The notes: a model not told the origin generated them from the sequence alone. A stretch of 64,000 nt of DNA from Symbioplanes lichenis (GCF_030709675.1 NZ_JAUZQD010000016.1:1-64000); one strand, 5' to 3'. Shown: positions 39,848-49,086, numbered from the stretch's first letter. Made by a program: numbers and translations.

Positions 39848-42433
39848 CTACCTATCCCGGGGCGGCGGCATACCGAGCTCGGCGGCGCGGGTCCCCACCT
39901 CGCGGCGACTGTGCAGCCCGAGCTTGGTGAGCACCGCGGCGACGTGGGCGTCGACCGTTCGTACGGAAAGGGTCAGCCGTTCCGCTATCTCGGCGTTGGT
40001 CAGGCCCGCGCCGACCAGGTGCACCACCTCGAGCTGGCGCCCGGTGAGCCCCGCCGGATTGTGCCGCGTGCCGTCCGTGGGGCCCCGGGGCACGCGCACG
40101 GTGCCGAGCTCGCGCAGCCGGGCGCGTACCCGCCGGGCCAGGGGTGCCGCCTCCAGCCGGTCCAGCTCCGCGAGCGCCACGAGCAGGTCCTCGGGATCGT
40201 CGCTCTCGGCGAGCGCTGCGGCGTACTCGTAGGGGCAGCCGATGGCCCGCCAGGCCGCAGCCGCCTCCGCGACCCGGCCCTGCATCTGCAGCGCGTGGGG
40301 ATGGTCACTCGCGAGCGGACGGATCGGCCGGTTCACGAGCGTCATCCAGTACGCGAGCTCGGCCTCCTGCGCCACGACGCCCAGCTCGCACGCCTCGGCA
40401 TAGGTCCGCTCCAGGGCCGCGACCGCACCCGGATCACCGCCGTGGAGCCAGTGCGCCTCGGCTCGCATCGCGGCGGCCGGTCCGGTGCGTTGCAACTCAC
40501 GCAGGTCCTCGGCCACCGCCCACGCCCGCGCCACGAGGTCCGCGGCGCCCGGCTCGCCCCGGCGGACGCGTACCCGGGCCAGAATGACCAGAGCCGGGCT
40601 GCGCGCCGCCATGGCCGACCCCGCGCCGATCTCGCCGCACTGCACCGCCTCGTCCCAGCGTCCCGTGGCCAGCCGCAGCAGCCCCAGCTCCACGGTCAGA
40701 TAGGTGTGGAACATCCGGTGCTCGGCGTAGACGGCGTGCTCCAGCGCCTCGGTCAGATACTTCTCGGCCTCGGCCAGCTTGAGCTCGTCGAGGAACTGCC
40801 AGATGAGGTTCACATAGGCCCGGCACGCGTGCTCGGACTCCCCGGCCGCGAGCGCCACGCGCAGGCTCTCCTCCAGATCCGCGCGGCCCCGGCCGTCCCC
40901 GGCCTGCACGCGCGCCAGCCCGATGTTGTTGAGCGCGTGCGAGATCGTCGCCTGATCGCCGGCCTGCCGCGCGAGCCGCACCGCCCGCTCGCCCCACGCG
41001 ATCGCCTCCGCCCCGCGGGCGGCAAGACAATGCAACTGCGCCTGATTGCTGTACGCCATCGCGAGCAACCGGTCATCGCCGGCTTCCTCGAGTACGGCCA
41101 CCGCGGCGGCCCCGGCTCGCTCGGCGGCGTCCCGGCGGCCGTTCATCCACTCGATGCGCGACAGCCACCGGAAACTGGCACCCCGCTTCCGGGGATCGTC
41201 CGCGTGCAGCGCCACGGCTTCCCGCTGACTGATCCGGGCGGTCTCGTTGTCCCCGTTCGTGTAGCACTCGATCGCGTACCGGTCGAGCAGCTCCGCCTGC
41301 TCCGCGAGCGGGTACGCGTCCCGGTGCTCGAGGGCCAGCCGCAGATGTCCCATCGCTTCCCGATGCGACCCGGCGGCGACAGCCTCGGCGGCGGCCCGGG
41401 GCGCGTAGGCCGCGATGGTCCCGGTGTCCCCGGCCTCCACGGCGTGGTGCACGACCGCCGACAGATCGACATCCCCGTGCTCCAGCAGCGCCGTGACCAC
41501 CCGCTGATTGAGCGCGATCCGCTGCGCCGCGGGCAACGAGTCGGCGACGGCCCGCCGGATCAGCTCGTGCCGGAAGGTCACCCGCCCCGGCGCCACGGTG
41601 ACCAGCCCGTTCCGCTCCGCCGGCGCGAGGGCGGCGACCCCGCCGGGCACCAGCCGGTCGACGAGCCACCGCGCCGGCGCCGACGGTACGACCGCGATCT
41701 GCTCCAGCGCCTCCTGCGTCTTCTCGTCCACGGTACGAATCCGGGCGAGCACCGCGTCGACGACGGTGGGCGGAGGACGTACGGTGTCGCCGGCCGCGAT
41801 GATCTCCACGACGAAGAACGGGTTGCCGTCCGTCAGCTCGTGGATCCGCTGCGCGTTGTACGCACTCATCCGGGCCACAGCCGCCTTGGTCAACCGCTCG
41901 AGCGGTAGCCGCCGGACCCTCTCAGTACGCGACACGAGCCCGAGCAGATCCCGCAGCGGATGCTCCCGCCCGATCTCGTCGTCCCGATAGGTCAGCACCA
42001 GCACCAACGGCAACCCGGCCGCCCGCCGCACCAGATAGCGCAACACGTCCAGCGTCGCCTCGTCCGCCCAGTGCACGTCCTCGACCACCAGCACGGTCGG
42101 CTGCTGAACCCAGCTCACCTCGCCCCGCAACGCCTCCAGCAGCTCGTTCCGGTCCCGCCCCTCCGCCAGCGCCGCCGTCAACCGAGGCCCGACACTCCCC
42201 ACCAGATCCCGGAAGGGCCCCAGCGTCCGCCGCGTCGCCAGATCGTCGCAGTACCCGATCAGCAGCCGCCCCTCCGCCGGCAACACCCCCCGCACGGCCT
42301 CGACGAGCGCGGACTTCCCGATCCCCGCCTCCCCGCACACGAGCACCACGGACCCGCTGCCCCCGGCCGCCTCCCCAGCGGCGGCGGCCAGCTCCGCAAT
42401 CTCCCGCTCCCGCTCCAGCAAAGCCCGCCCCAC
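39848..42433 (-). CDS. LuxR-family LAL-type ATPase regulator
   Basis: 861 residues. The N-terminal ATPase has Walker A CGEAGIGKSALVE (about 34-46) and Walker B TVLVVEDVHWAD. A long TPR-like region fills the middle, and the C-terminus is a LuxR helix-turn-helix (LTGRQLEVVHLVGAGLTNAEIAERLTLSVRTVDAHVAAVLTKLGLHSR). Large ATP-binding LuxR (LAL) regulators usually activate carbohydrate or secondary-metabolite genes on sensing an unknown effector. It is transcribed towards the methyltransferase and VOC genes, which may be its targets. The start is GTG at 42433. Confidence 0.93.
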   Translation of the reverse strand: MGRALLEREREIAELAAAAGEAAGGSGSVVLVCGEAGIGKSALVEAVRGVLPAEGRLLIGYCDDLATRRTLGPFRDLVGSVGPRLTAALAEGRDRNELLEALRGEVSWVQQPTVLVVEDVHWADEATLDVLRYLVRRAAGLPLVLVLTYRDDEIGREHPLRDLLGLVSRTERVRRLPLERLTKAAVARMSAYNAQRIHELTDGNPFFVVEIIAAGDTVRPPPTVVDAVLARIRTVDEKTQEALEQIAVVPSAPARWLVDRLVPGGVAALAPAERNGLVTVAPGRVTFRHELIRRAVADSLPAAQRIALNQRVVTALLEHGDVDLSAVVHHAVEAGDTGTIAAYAPRAAAEAVAAGSHREAMGHLRLALEHRDAYPLAEQAELLDRYAIECYTNGDNETARISQREAVALHADDPRKRGASFRWLSRIEWMNGRRDAAERAGAAAVAVLEEAGDDRLLAMAYSNQAQLHCLAARGAEAIAWGERAVRLARQAGDQATISHALNNIGLARVQAGDGRGRADLEESLRVALAAGESEHACRAYVNLIWQFLDELKLAEAEKYLTEALEHAVYAEHRMFHTYLTVELGLLRLATGRWDEAVQCGEIGAGSAMAARSPALVILARVRVRRGEPGAADLVARAWAVAEDLRELQRTGPAAAMRAEAHWLHGGDPGAVAALERTYAEACELGVVAQEAELAYWMTLVNRPIRPLASDHPHALQMQGRVAEAAAAWRAIGCPYEYAAALAESDDPEDLLVALAELDRLEAAPLARRVRARLRELGTVRVPRGPTDGTRHNPAGLTGRQLEVVHLVGAGLTNAEIAERLTLSVRTVDAHVAAVLTKLGLHSRREVGTRAAELGMPPPRDR

Positions 42434-42772
42434 CAGCGCATCGTCCCACGCACCCAGCCCTCCGCCGCTGTCGTGAAACGGTCACCGTCCCGAGTTCCGG
42501 CAGCGTCACGAGCACGAAGGCGATGCCGATCAGGGGTCACCGTGACGATGTGCGCCGGTGAGGGAAAGCCGAGCCGGTCGAGGGTTTCACAGGGCGTCCC
42601 GCTTCCTGCCGGGCGGACCGGTCACCGATCATGCTGGCTCCCGGGGCCCGGGCGAGTCATCGGCTGCTCGGCGGAGCCGTTCCGGGGAGGCGCGGACGGC
42701 GCGGTGCGAAAGGTTGGTGTGACACCCTGCTCGCTCGCGACAGGTACGAGGTGTGGATCCCGGAGTGAGCAC
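42434..42772. other. Divergent regulatory gap between LAL regulator and ECF sigma gene
   Basis: The 339 bases contain no supported gene. An 11-base palindrome GGTGTGACACC lies at about 42716-42726, 46 bases before the sigma factor start, and could be an operator. I see no confident promoter pair. Confidence 0.4.
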
Positions 42773-43285
42773 ATGACCCCCGCCGAGGAGCGGCTCCGCG
42801 CGCTGCACGCGGAGACCTACGCCGACCTGTTGCGGTTTGTGAAGCGGCGGATTCCGGACGATGACGCGGACGACATCGTGGCGGCGACCTTCGAGGTGGC
42901 GTGGCGGCGGTTCGCGGATCTGCCGGAGGACGCGCGGCCGTGGTTGTTCGGCATCGCCCGTCACTTGCTGGCCAATCAGGACCGGAAGCGGCTGCGCCGG
43001 AGCGTCGTCGACGTGCGGATGGTGGCCGACGTCAGTGCGGCGGAGGCCGATCGGGCGCCCGGCGTGGACGCGCGGATCGATCTCGTACGGGCGTGGTGGA
43101 CCTTGAGCGCCGCGGACCGGGAGGTGCTGGCGCTCGTGGCGTTCGACGGGCTCGACGACGGGCAGGCCGCGACCGTGCTGGGTTGTCGCCGGGCCACCTT
43201 CCGCATGCGCCTCACCCGCGCCCGGCAACGGCTGCGCGCCGCCCTCGACGCCGCCCCGAGACAGAAGACCTGGAGCAACGCATGA
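42773..43285 (+). CDS. ECF-type RNA polymerase sigma factor
   Basis: 170 residues. Region 2 is ETYADLLRFVKRRIPDDDADDIVAATFEVAWRRFADLP...PWLFGIARHLLAN. Region 4 is LSAADREVLALVAFDGLDDGQAATVLGCRRATFRMRLTRARQRLRAAL. It lacks region 3, as ECF sigmas do. The following membrane protein gene is coupled by ATGA, which in such pairs usually encodes the membrane-bound controller. It therefore probably drives a small envelope-related regulon. Confidence 0.92.
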   Translation: MTPAEERLRALHAETYADLLRFVKRRIPDDDADDIVAATFEVAWRRFADLPEDARPWLFGIARHLLANQDRKRLRRSVVDVRMVADVSAAEADRAPGVDARIDLVRAWWTLSAADREVLALVAFDGLDDGQAATVLGCRRATFRMRLTRARQRLRAALDAAPRQKTWSNA

Positions 43286-43995
43286 ACGACCTGGACCAGC
43301 TGGCCGCCCTCGACCCGATGCGGAACTACGAGCCCACCCCGGAGCGCCGCGCCCGGGCCGCAGCAAGGCTGACATTCCGGAAAAATACCGCCCCCAAGCG
43401 AGGGGTGCTGCTGGTCGCTGCCGCTGCGGCCGTGACTGGGGTGATGCTGGCCATGCCAGGCGGGCAGGAGGAGGCCAAGGCGTCCTGGACGACCCCGCTC
43501 GCCCTCGCCGGCGCCGACGTCCTGCCGCAGGCTGAGGAGTGTGCGCGAGGCTGGGGCGCGGACTGGCACACCCCGCCGGCCGCGGGCGACGTCCTGCTGG
43601 CCGAGCGCCGCGCGGACACCACCCTCCTGCTGGTCGCCAAGGACGGCCGGGACCTGGTCAGCTGCACGCTCTTCGACGGCGAAGCCACCGGCGCCGACCT
43701 CCTCGACCGGTCCCTGCCCGCCCCCGCCCCCGGCACCGTGCTGATCGAGACCCTCGGCGCCACCCAGGACGACGAGTGGTACTCGCAGGTGATCGGCCGC
43801 ACCGGCGCCGGCGTCACCGAAGTCGACATCGAGCTGCCCGACGGCACGGTCGTGCACACCAGCATGCGCTCCGGCTGGTTCGTCGCCTGGTGGCCGGGAC
43901 ACCAGGCGGGCGAGGCCGACGGCATGCACATCACGGTGACGAACGGCGCCGCCGAGAAGCGCTACCTGCCGTCAGAGCTCTACCGGAAGGAGTAG
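43282..43995 (+). CDS. Membrane-anchored partner of the ECF sigma factor (putative anti-sigma or cofactor)
   Basis: 237 residues. A cytoplasmic N-terminus of about 38 residues (MNDLDQLAALDPMRNYEPTPERRARAAARL) is followed by one transmembrane helix (GVLLVAAAAAVTGVMLAMPGG) and an outside beta domain with two Cys (EECARGW, LVSCTLF). The arrangement and coupling to the sigma gene suggest a sensor, but the zinc-type anti-sigma motif HxxxCxxC is absent. The short N-terminus could bind the sigma factor directly. Related pairs are common in Actinoplanes-type genomes. Confidence 0.78.
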   Translation: MNDLDQLAALDPMRNYEPTPERRARAAARLTFRKNTAPKRGVLLVAAAAAVTGVMLAMPGGQEEAKASWTTPLALAGADVLPQAEECARGWGADWHTPPAAGDVLLAERRADTTLLLVAKDGRDLVSCTLFDGEATGADLLDRSLPAPAPGTVLIETLGATQDDEWYSQVIGRTGAGVTEVDIELPDGTVVHTSMRSGWFVAWWPGHQAGEADGMHITVTNGAAEKRYLPSELYRKE

Positions 43996-44013
43996 CCCGG
44001 TCGAAGGAAGAGC

Positions 44014-45138
44014 TTACTGAAAGGACGAGTGACCCGGCGCGATCGAAGCCTGCACCACAAGCGCGGCGGCCCCGATCGCCGCCGCGTCCCGGGGCTGCGC
44101 CGACAGCTCCACCACGATGTCGTGCCGGTGCCGGGCGTGCGCGGTCCGCGCCAGATGCTCCCGCAGCCGCCGGGCGTAGATCGAGCCCGCGACCGCGACG
44201 CCCGGCCCGGTCAGCACGAGCCGGCCGAGATCGAGCAGGTTGACCATCGAGGTCACCGCCACGCTCAGGTGTCCGGCCGCCTGGTCCAGCAGGGCGAACG
44301 CGGCCGCGTCACCTCCGACGGCAGCGCGCGCTATGGCGTCGTACGCGGCAAAGGTCGTGCCCCCGGGCGGAACGAGCGAGTCAGCGCGGGCCGCCTCGAC
44401 CACGGCCGCCATCGACGCGTAACGCTCCACGCACCCTTGATTGCCGCACGGGCAGGGCCGGCCGTCGTAGGCGATCGACAGGTGACCCAGCTCCCCCGCG
44501 TCGAAGCTCGCGCCACGGAACAGCGACCCGCCGAAGACCAGCCCGGCGCCGATCCCCGTGGACAGATAGACGCTGCCGAACGACTGCTCCCGCGACACCC
44601 GCCGGGTCCAGAACTCGCCCAGCGCCGCGGCGGCCGCGTCGTTCTCGACCAGCACCGGCACGCCGAGCCGGGCGGCCAGGTCGTCGCGTTCCAGCCGGTC
44701 GGCCTCGTGGTCCGGGCCCACGATCGCCAGCCCCTCGATGCGGCCGGCGGGCAGGTCGAGGCCGGTCGTGAAGTCCTCGAACCGCTGAGCCAGGTCGGCC
44801 CGCCCCAGCGGCACCACCTCGCGGCCCACCACCCCGCCCGTCAGGTCGGCGGCGACGCAGGTCAGCGACTCCCCGCCGAGCTGGAAGCCGATGCCGAAGC
44901 GGTTGGCGGGCGTGATGGCCAGCAGCTTGCGGGGCTTGCCGCGCACCGAACCGGCCGAGCCGGTCTCGTGGATCACGTCGTCGGCGATGAGGTCGCGCAC
45001 GATGTTGGAGATCGACGGCTGGGTCAGGCCCGTCAGCCCGGCCAGTTCGACCCGGCTGATCGTGGTGGCCGAGCGGATCACATCGACCACCAGCGCCCGG
45101 CTGCCGGGCCCGGCAGCGGGCGTTTCACGACGTGCCAT
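44014..45138 (-). CDS. ROK-family transcriptional repressor
   Basis: 374 residues. An N-terminal winged helix (SRVELAGLTGLTQPSISNIVRDLIADDVI, about 27-57) is joined to a ROK sugar-kinase-like domain with VENDAAAAALGEF, GTGIGAGLV and the zinc motif CPCGNQGCVERYAS. This combination is NagC/XylR-type, repressing sugar genes until the sugar binds. It is next to and divergent from the sensor and mannan-utilisation genes, so mannose or manno-oligosaccharide is the likely inducer. ATG 45138 is chosen because a TACCGT -10 element lies exactly seven bases upstream, as in leaderless transcription. Confidence 0.92.
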   Translation of the reverse strand: MARRETPAAGPGSRALVVDVIRSATTISRVELAGLTGLTQPSISNIVRDLIADDVIHETGSAGSVRGKPRKLLAITPANRFGIGFQLGGESLTCVAADLTGGVVGREVVPLGRADLAQRFEDFTTGLDLPAGRIEGLAIVGPDHEADRLERDDLAARLGVPVLVENDAAAAALGEFWTRRVSREQSFGSVYLSTGIGAGLVFGGSLFRGASFDAGELGHLSIAYDGRPCPCGNQGCVERYASMAAVVEAARADSLVPPGGTTFAAYDAIARAAVGGDAAAFALLDQAAGHLSVAVTSMVNLLDLGRLVLTGPGVAVAGSIYARRLREHLARTAHARHRHDIVVELSAQPRDAAAIGAAALVVQASIAPGHSSFQ

Positions 45139-45144
45139 GGCATG

Positions 45145-45151
45145 TACGGTA
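45145..45151. promoter_or_regulatory. Overlapping back-to-back -10 elements of a divergent leaderless promoter pair
   Basis: TACGGTA serves both strands. On the plus strand TACGGT (45145-45150) plus seven bases leads to GTG 45158. On the minus strand TACCGT (45151-45146) plus seven bases leads to ATG 45138. Both spacings equal the usual -10 to start distance, so both messages should be leaderless. Confidence 0.5.
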
Positions 45152-45157
45152 ACGGCT

Positions 45158-45985
45158 GTGACACAGGTGCGGCGGCGGGTGGGGCTGGTGCTCGCGCGGG
45201 CCACGCGGGTCCTGGGCGAGGAGCCCTATTACCACGAGTTCCTCGAGGGGCTCGAGCGCGTGCTCACCCCGGCCGGGGTGTCGGTGCTGGTCAAGGTGGT
45301 CAACGACCGCGCGGCCGAGAGCGAGACGTACGAGCGCTGGGCCGGCCTGGGCCGCGTCGACGGCGTGGTCCTCGTCGACCTCGCGCCGGACGACGACCGG
45401 GTGACGCTCGTGCACCGGCTGGGCCTGCCCGCGGTGGTCCTCGGCGCCCCCTCGACGGCCTCGGGGCTGCCGACGGTGTGGACCGACGACGAGGGTTCCG
45501 CCCGCGAGGCGATCCGGTTCCTCGCCGATCGCGGGCATGAGGTCGTCGGGCACGTCAGCGGTCCCGGCCGGTTCGCGCACACCCAGCTGCGCCGCGCCGG
45601 CGCCGAGGCCGAGGCCACCGAGCGCGGCTTGCGCCTGCTGCGCGCCGAGGGCGATTACTCGTACGAGTCGGGGCGCGCCGCCGCCGCGAGCCTGCTGGAA
45701 GCCGGGCCGACCGCCTTGGTGTGCGACAACGACGTGATGGCGCTGGCGGCCCTCGACCTCCTCCGCGAGCACGGCCTCAAGGTCCCGGCCGACGTGTCCG
45801 TGGTCGCCTGGGACGACTCCGCGCAGTGTCAGCTGGCCGCGCCGGCCCTGTCCGCGATGAGCCACGACATCGGCCGGATCGGCGAGCTGGCCGCGAAGGC
45901 CCTGCTCGACGCCCTGGCCGGCGCCGATCCGACCGTCTACGAGGCGCCCGCCGCCCACCTCGTCGCCCGTGAGACCACGCGCTGA
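45158..45985 (+). CDS. LacI/GalR-type sugar-sensor domain without DNA-binding head
   Basis: 275 residues. It starts directly with the periplasmic-binding-like fold (VGLVLARATRVLGEEPYYHEFLEGLE, residues 8-33) and continues with VDGVVLVDL, GLPAVVLG, VWTDDEGSAREAIRFLADRGHEVVGHVSG, ALVCDNDVMALAALDLLREHGLKVPADVSVVAWDDS and ARET at the end, typical of LacI-family effector domains. The usual 55-residue HTH is absent, and the upstream sequence in this frame has no HTH. It may act as a sugar-sensing partner or modulator of the ROK repressor. GTG 45158 is preferred because of the leaderless -10. Confidence 0.85.
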   Translation: MTQVRRRVGLVLARATRVLGEEPYYHEFLEGLERVLTPAGVSVLVKVVNDRAAESETYERWAGLGRVDGVVLVDLAPDDDRVTLVHRLGLPAVVLGAPSTASGLPTVWTDDEGSAREAIRFLADRGHEVVGHVSGPGRFAHTQLRRAGAEAEATERGLRLLRAEGDYSYESGRAAAASLLEAGPTALVCDNDVMALAALDLLREHGLKVPADVSVVAWDDSAQCQLAAPALSAMSHDIGRIGELAAKALLDALAGADPTVYEAPAAHLVARETTR

Positions 45986-46000
45986 TCCATCGGCCTCCGA

Positions 46001-46029
46001 CTACATAAATTAATAATCTAACGTTGACA
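46001..46029 (+). promoter_or_regulatory. AT-rich operator/promoter of the mannan-utilisation operon
   Basis: CTACATAAATTAATAATCTA (46001-46020) is 17 of 20 A/T in a GC-rich region, followed by TTGACA (46024-46029), a consensus -35. The transporter gene starts 66 bases later. ROK repressors of sugar operons bind AT-rich sites of this kind, so this is a likely ROK target; the -10 is not clear. Confidence 0.5.
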
Positions 46030-46094
46030 CGGCGGTAATCCGAGCCCCATGCTGGGCGCGCAAACCCATCGAAGACGACGAACGGGTGAACGCC

Positions 46095-47411
46095 ATGATC
46101 AGAAGAAGACAGCTGCTCGGGGCGGGGCTCGCGCTCGCCGCCGCCGCCGTGGTGCCCGGCTGCACGGGCGGCGCGAGCGACGAGCCGGACGGCGACAGCG
46201 GCGACTTCAGCGGCGAGGTGACGGGCCCGATCACCGTGCTCACCAACCGCACCGACCTGACCGACACCGCCCTTCCCGCGTACGCGAAGACGTTCGTCAG
46301 CAAGTACCCCGGCACCAAGGTCAGCTTCGAGCCCGTCACCAATTACGAGGGCGACGTCACGACCCAGCTCAGCTCCGGCGACTACGGCGACGTGCTGCTC
46401 ATTCCGAACACGGTCGCCGTCGACCAGTTGCCGCAGTTCTTCGCCCCGCTCGGCGACCTGACCGAACTCAAGGCGAAATACCGGTTCACGGACGAGAAGG
46501 CGTACGACGGAAAGGTCTATGGCCTCTCGCTCGGCGGCGTTGCCAACGGGCTCGTCGTCAACAAGAGGGTCTGGGCGCAAGCCGGCGTGACCGCCCCGCC
46601 GAAGACCCCCGAGGAGTTTCTCGCCGGGCTCCAGGCCATCAAGGACAAGACGCAGGCGGTGCCGTTCTACACCAACTACAAGGACGGCTGGCCGCTGAGC
46701 TTCTTCAACAGCCAGCGGGCCATCGTGGCCGATCCCGCGTTCAACGAGACGTTTCCCGCCGATCCGGCGCCGTGGCAGCCCGGCAAGGTGCTCTACATCG
46801 CCGACGGACTGCTCTTCGACATCGTGCACGCCGGACTCAGCGAGAAGGATCCGCTCACGACCAACTGGGAGGGGTCCAAGCCGATGATCGCCACCGGCAA
46901 GGTCGCCACCATGCTGCTCGGATCGTGGGCCGTGCCGCAGATGCGCGACGCCGCGAAGGCCGCCGGGGCGAATCCCGAGGACATCGTGTTCTGGCCGTTC
47001 CCCTATCAGGCGGGCGGCAAGTTCCATTCGCGGATCGAGGGCGACTACAAGGCCGCGGTCAGCCGCAATTCCGCCAACAAGCCGGCGGCCAAGGCCTGGC
47101 TCGACTGGTTCGTCACCGAGTCCGGGTTCGCGAACGACCAGCAGTCCGTCCCGCCGACCGTCGAGGGGGAACTGCCGACCGTCCTCCGGCAGTTCCAGGA
47201 GACCGGCGTCGAGCTCGTCGAACTGCCCGCCGCCACCACGAACGCGGGCAAGGAGGACGAGATCATCAAGGAGTCCGAGATCGACCTGGCCGGCAACATC
47301 TATCGGCAGAAGCTCGTGGACATCGCCCGCGGCGCCGCGAAGGGCACCAAGGAGTCCTGTTTCGCCGAGCTCAACAAGCGCTGGGGTGCCGCGCAGTCGC
47401 GGGTCATGTGA
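46095..47411 (+). CDS. ABC sugar transporter solute-binding lipoprotein
   Basis: 438 residues from ATG 46095 (GTG 46086 is a second choice). A lipoprotein signal with RRRQLLGAGLALAAAAVVPGC has Cys23 in the lipobox. The mature family-1 binding fold shows ITVLTNRTDLTDT, LAYAKTF-type opening, YGDVLLIPN, LGGVANGLVVNKRVWAQAG and TMLLGSWAVPQM. It should capture oligosaccharides outside the membrane and hand them to the two permeases encoded directly after it. Given the two mannan-cleaving enzymes downstream, manno-oligosaccharides are the likely ligand. Confidence 0.93.
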   Translation: MIRRRQLLGAGLALAAAAVVPGCTGGASDEPDGDSGDFSGEVTGPITVLTNRTDLTDTALPAYAKTFVSKYPGTKVSFEPVTNYEGDVTTQLSSGDYGDVLLIPNTVAVDQLPQFFAPLGDLTELKAKYRFTDEKAYDGKVYGLSLGGVANGLVVNKRVWAQAGVTAPPKTPEEFLAGLQAIKDKTQAVPFYTNYKDGWPLSFFNSQRAIVADPAFNETFPADPAPWQPGKVLYIADGLLFDIVHAGLSEKDPLTTNWEGSKPMIATGKVATMLLGSWAVPQMRDAAKAAGANPEDIVFWPFPYQAGGKFHSRIEGDYKAAVSRNSANKPAAKAWLDWFVTESGFANDQQSVPPTVEGELPTVLRQFQETGVELVELPAATTNAGKEDEIIKESEIDLAGNIYRQKLVDIARGAAKGTKESCFAELNKRWGAAQSRVM

Positions 47412-48277
47412 TGACCCTGCGCTCCTGGCGTCCCTGGCTCTATCTGCTCCCGGCCCTGGCCCTGCTGATCACCTTCACGTACGTGCCCGTCGGCAACATG
47501 GTCTGGTACAGCTTCCACAAGTGGGACGGGCTCGACCCCGTCATGGACCCCGTCGGCTGGGACAACTACGTCCGCGTCTTCACCGACGAACGGTACTGGC
47601 GGGTCTTCCTGATCAGCCTCTACTACTTCGTGGCGTCGTTCGCCCAGATCGCGATCGCGCTCTACTTCGCCGTCGTGCTGTCGTTCAGCACCCGCTTCCG
47701 CAACCTGTTCAAGGGCATTCTGTTCTTCCCGTACCTGCTGAACGGGGTCGCCGTCGGCTTCGTGTTCCTCTACCTCTTCCAGCCGGGCGGGACGCTCGAC
47801 ACGGTTCTGAGGTTTCTCGGCCTCGGCGACCACACCAAGCTGTGGCTCGGCGATCCGGACGTCGCGAACCTGTCGCTGGCCGGCACGTCGGTGTGGCGTT
47901 TCACCGGGCTGAGCTTCGTGCTCTTCCTGGGCGCCATCCAGTCCATTCCGGGCGAGATCTACGAGGCGGCGGATCTGGACGGCGCGAACCGGTGGCACCA
48001 GTTCCGCTACATCATCGCCCCGGGCATCCGCCGCATCATCAGCCTGTCGTTCATCCTCGCGATCTCGGGCAGCCTGGCCGTCTTCGAGATTCCGTTCCTG
48101 ATGACCGGGGGCGCCAACGGCACGCGCACCTTTGTCATCCAGGCCTACGAGACGGCCTTCCAGTTCCGGCAGATCGGGCTCGCCTCGGCCATGGCCGTCG
48201 TGCTGCTGGCCGTCGTGCTGCTGCTCACGTGGATCCAGCGCCGGGTGCTGCCCGACGACGAGGTGACCCTGTCGTGA
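47411..48277 (+). CDS. ABC sugar transporter permease (first subunit)
   Basis: 288 residues with six hydrophobic helices beginning LYLLPALALLITFTYVPVGNMVWYS. The inner-membrane coupling loop is EIYEAADLDGANRWHQFRYIIAPGIR, the EAAxxDGA motif of MalF-type permeases that docks the ATPase. The ATG overlaps the previous TGA by one base (TGATG), so it is coupled to the binding-protein gene. No ATP-binding subunit lies in the locus; a shared MsiK-type ATPase elsewhere, as in Streptomyces, is the likely energiser. Confidence 0.95.
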   Translation: MTLRSWRPWLYLLPALALLITFTYVPVGNMVWYSFHKWDGLDPVMDPVGWDNYVRVFTDERYWRVFLISLYYFVASFAQIAIALYFAVVLSFSTRFRNLFKGILFFPYLLNGVAVGFVFLYLFQPGGTLDTVLRFLGLGDHTKLWLGDPDVANLSLAGTSVWRFTGLSFVLFLGAIQSIPGEIYEAADLDGANRWHQFRYIIAPGIRRIISLSFILAISGSLAVFEIPFLMTGGANGTRTFVIQAYETAFQFRQIGLASAMAVVLLAVVLLLTWIQRRVLPDDEVTLS

Positions 48278-49086
48278 TCCGTACGGGCAAATACGCCTCC
48301 CTGATCCTGGCCTCGCTCGTCGTGCTCGTCCCACTGGTCGTGGTGTTGTTCGCCGCCTTCAAGACGCACGCCGAATACAGCACCACGGGCCCGCTGACGC
48401 CGCCGCGCGACTGGCTCAATTTCGACAACTTCGTGACCGCGTGGAAGGCCGGGCACATGCTCCGGGGCTTCTGGAACACCACGGTCATCCTCGTCGTCTC
48501 GCTCACCGGCACGGTGCTGGTCGGCACGCTGGCCGCGTACGCGATCAGCCGTTTCTCCTTCGCCCTGAAACGGCTCGTCCTCGGGCTCTTCCTCGTGGCG
48601 GCGCTGGTGCCCGGCGTGACCACCCAGGTCGCGACCTATCAGATCGTCAAGTCGATGGGCCTGGTGAACACCCCGTGGTCGGCGATCGTGCTGTTCCTCG
48701 GCACGGACATCGTCTCCATCTACATCTTCATCCAGTTCATGGAGTCGATCCCGCGCAGTCTCGACCAGGCCGCCCTCATCGACGGCGCGAACCGTTTCAC
48801 CGTCTATCGGCGGATCATCCTGCCGTTGATGCGCCCCGCGATCGCCACCGTGGTCATCATCAAGGGCATCGCGATCTACAACGAGTTCTACATCCCGTTC
48901 CTCTATCTGCGCTCGCCGGAGCTGAACGTCATCTCCACGGCGCTGTTCCGCTTCAAGGGGCCCTACGGCGCGCAATGGGAGACGATCGCCGCCTGCACCA
49001 TGATCGTCATCCTGCCCACCGTGGTGATCTTCCTGCTGCTGCAGCGGTTCATCTACAACGGCATCACCGCCGGTGCCACGAAATGA
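48274..49086 (+). CDS. ABC sugar transporter permease (second subunit)
   Basis: 270 residues with six helices starting YASLILASLVVLVPLVVVLFAAF, and the coupling loop SLDQAALIDGANRFTVYRRIILPLMRPAI, the MalG-type EAAxxDGA variant. GTG 48274 overlaps the TGA of the first permease gene (GTGA). It ends overlapping the beta-mannosidase start (ATGA), so uptake and intracellular hydrolysis genes are translationally linked. Confidence 0.95.
   Translation: MIRTGKYASLILASLVVLVPLVVVLFAAFKTHAEYSTTGPLTPPRDWLNFDNFVTAWKAGHMLRGFWNTTVILVVSLTGTVLVGTLAAYAISRFSFALKRLVLGLFLVAALVPGVTTQVATYQIVKSMGLVNTPWSAIVLFLGTDIVSIYIFIQFMESIPRSLDQAALIDGANRFTVYRRIILPLMRPAIATVVIIKGIAIYNEFYIPFLYLRSPELNVISTALFRFKGPYGAQWETIAACTMIVILPTVVIFLLLQRFIYNGITAGATK

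Noticed and set aside
44014..45138. A ROK sugar kinase (glucokinase or fructokinase).
   Set aside because: The N-terminal winged helix places it with the ROK repressors.
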